Assembly: GCA_028290595.1 (NCBI GenBank)
Contig: JAQGJO010000524.1
Span: forward strand, 1-6,036
From: Hyphomicrobiales bacterium
GTDB lineage: Bacteria; Pseudomonadota; Alphaproteobacteria; Rhizobiales; Beijerinckiaceae
Length of the DNA stretch: 6,036 bases
Direction: 5' to 3'
Notes under the pieces: generated by a model
What the model saw: only the letters and a program-made list of their open reading frames with translations
Told to the model about the DNA's origin: nothing
Databases searched by the model: none
Shown here: one piece after another, positions 5,486 through 6,036 of the stretch
Numbering within the stretch: the stretch's first letter is position 1
Layout of the letters: the number at the start of each line of letters is the position of its first letter
Position numbers and translations under genes: made by a program

Positions 5486-6036
5486 ATGGCGACAGAACGG
5501 CGACAGCAAAAGGGTGCACAGCCGCGCCCGGCGGGCGGGTCGCTGCGCAGCCGCATCGCACCGTTTCTGGCGATGGAAGTGTTCAAGGAGGCTGCCGGCC
5601 TCGCAGCGCAAGGGCGCCGGATTATCCGCATGGAGGCAGGCGAGCCGTCTATGCCGGTGCCGCGCAGCGTCCGCGAGACGACGATTTCGGCGCTCAATGC
5701 CGGCCGGATCGGCTATACGCAATCGCTCGGACTGCCGTCGCTGCGCGCGCGCATTGCCCGCCACTATCAGGAAATCTACGGCGTCTCCGTGCCGGCCGAG
5801 CGGGTGGCGGTCACCACGGGGTCATCCGGCGGGTTCGTGCTGGCGTTCCTGGCCTTGTTCGATCCCGGTGCGCGGGTCGCCATCGCCGCGCCCGGCTATC
5901 CGGCCTATCGCAAGATTCATGAAGCCATCGGCGTCGAAGTAGTGACGCTGACCACCAGCGCCCGCGATCGCCACGTCGTCACTGCCGCCATGATCGAGGC
6001 CGCGCATGCGCAGCGTCCGCTCGATGGCGTGCTGCT
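5486..6036 (+). CDS. Fold-type I (class I/II) PLP-dependent aminotransferase, N-terminal part
   Basis: The window holds 183 codons and two bases with no stop; the family is about 380-400 residues, so roughly half is present. It should transfer amino groups using pyridoxal phosphate in the cytoplasm; the substrate cannot be told. Family features in order: FLAMEVFKEAAGLAAQGR and the substrate-side MEAGEPSMPVP (49-59), RIGYTQSLGLPSLRARIARHY (74-94), then TTGSSGGFVLAFLALFDPG (110-128), the cofactor phosphate region, and APGYPAYRK (135-143), where Y138 is placed to stack on the cofactor ring. The catalytic lysine and C-terminal arginine lie beyond the window. The start at 5486 has AGAGG 8 nt upstream. 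Its neighbour is the divergent protease gene, which gives no clue to substrate. Confidence 0.92.
   Translation, partial: MATERRQQKGAQPRPAGGSLRSRIAPFLAMEVFKEAAGLAAQGRRIIRMEAGEPSMPVPRSVRETTISALNAGRIGYTQSLGLPSLRARIARHYQEIYGVSVPAERVAVTTGSSGGFVLAFLALFDPGARVAIAAPGYPAYRKIHEAIGVEVVTLTTSARDRHVVTAAMIEAAHAQRPLDGVL

Noticed and set aside
1..6036. Mobile element, CRISPR, tRNA/rRNA or riboswitch
   Set aside because: No transposase, integrase, terminal inverted repeats, spaced repeat array, tRNA-like cloverleaf or known riboswitch core was seen on either strand.

Overview
The window looks like a chromosomal housekeeping stretch from a GC-rich alphaproteobacterium, most likely Hyphomicrobiales (Rhizobiales), perhaps near Bradyrhizobium, Rhodopseudomonas or Afipia. 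The grounds are the strongly GC-biased third positions, the aroQ-accB-accC gene order with dsbA-like and M48-TPR genes upstream (an arrangement I recall from this order), and protein wording such as the AccC start [17 protein letters not shown]. The family placement is inference; no rRNA or other marker is present.

Layout from left to right. Positions 1-2307 hold a minus-strand operon read right to left: aroQ (type II 3-dehydroquinase), accB (biotin carboxyl carrier protein) and accC (biotin carboxylase, its last few codons beyond the left edge). The genes are 7 nt apart and then overlapping or nearly so. Positions 2308-2584 are a 277-nt divergent control region with an A-rich element of three AGAACAAA repeats spaced exactly 10 bp. 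Positions 2585-3067 (+) encode a small exported protein with an Ig-like look and two cysteines. It converges on a minus-strand DsbA-family gene (3089-3871), with a hairpin spanning the plus-gene stop codon. A 129-nt gap carries a weak promoter candidate and a perfect 17-bp tandem duplication that runs into the stop codon of the next gene. Positions 4001-5422 (-) encode an exported BepA-like M48 metalloprotease with C-terminal TPR repeats. After a 63-nt divergent spacer, a plus-strand fold-type I aminotransferase starts at 5486 and leaves the window before its catalytic lysine.

The genes fall into two functional groups. AccB and AccC form the biotin half of acetyl-CoA carboxylase, the first committed step of fatty-acid synthesis, and AroQ belongs to the shikimate pathway. 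The DsbA-like protein, the BepA-like protease and the small two-cysteine exported protein all act, or should act, in the envelope, and could be linked through oxidative folding and quality control of periplasmic or outer-membrane proteins.

I see no mobile element, CRISPR array, RNA gene, toxin-antitoxin pair or defence cassette, and no convincing undescribed multi-gene system. The best leads are the 10-bp-phased repeat element, the unplaced small exported protein facing the DsbA-like gene, and the tandem duplication behind the protease gene.
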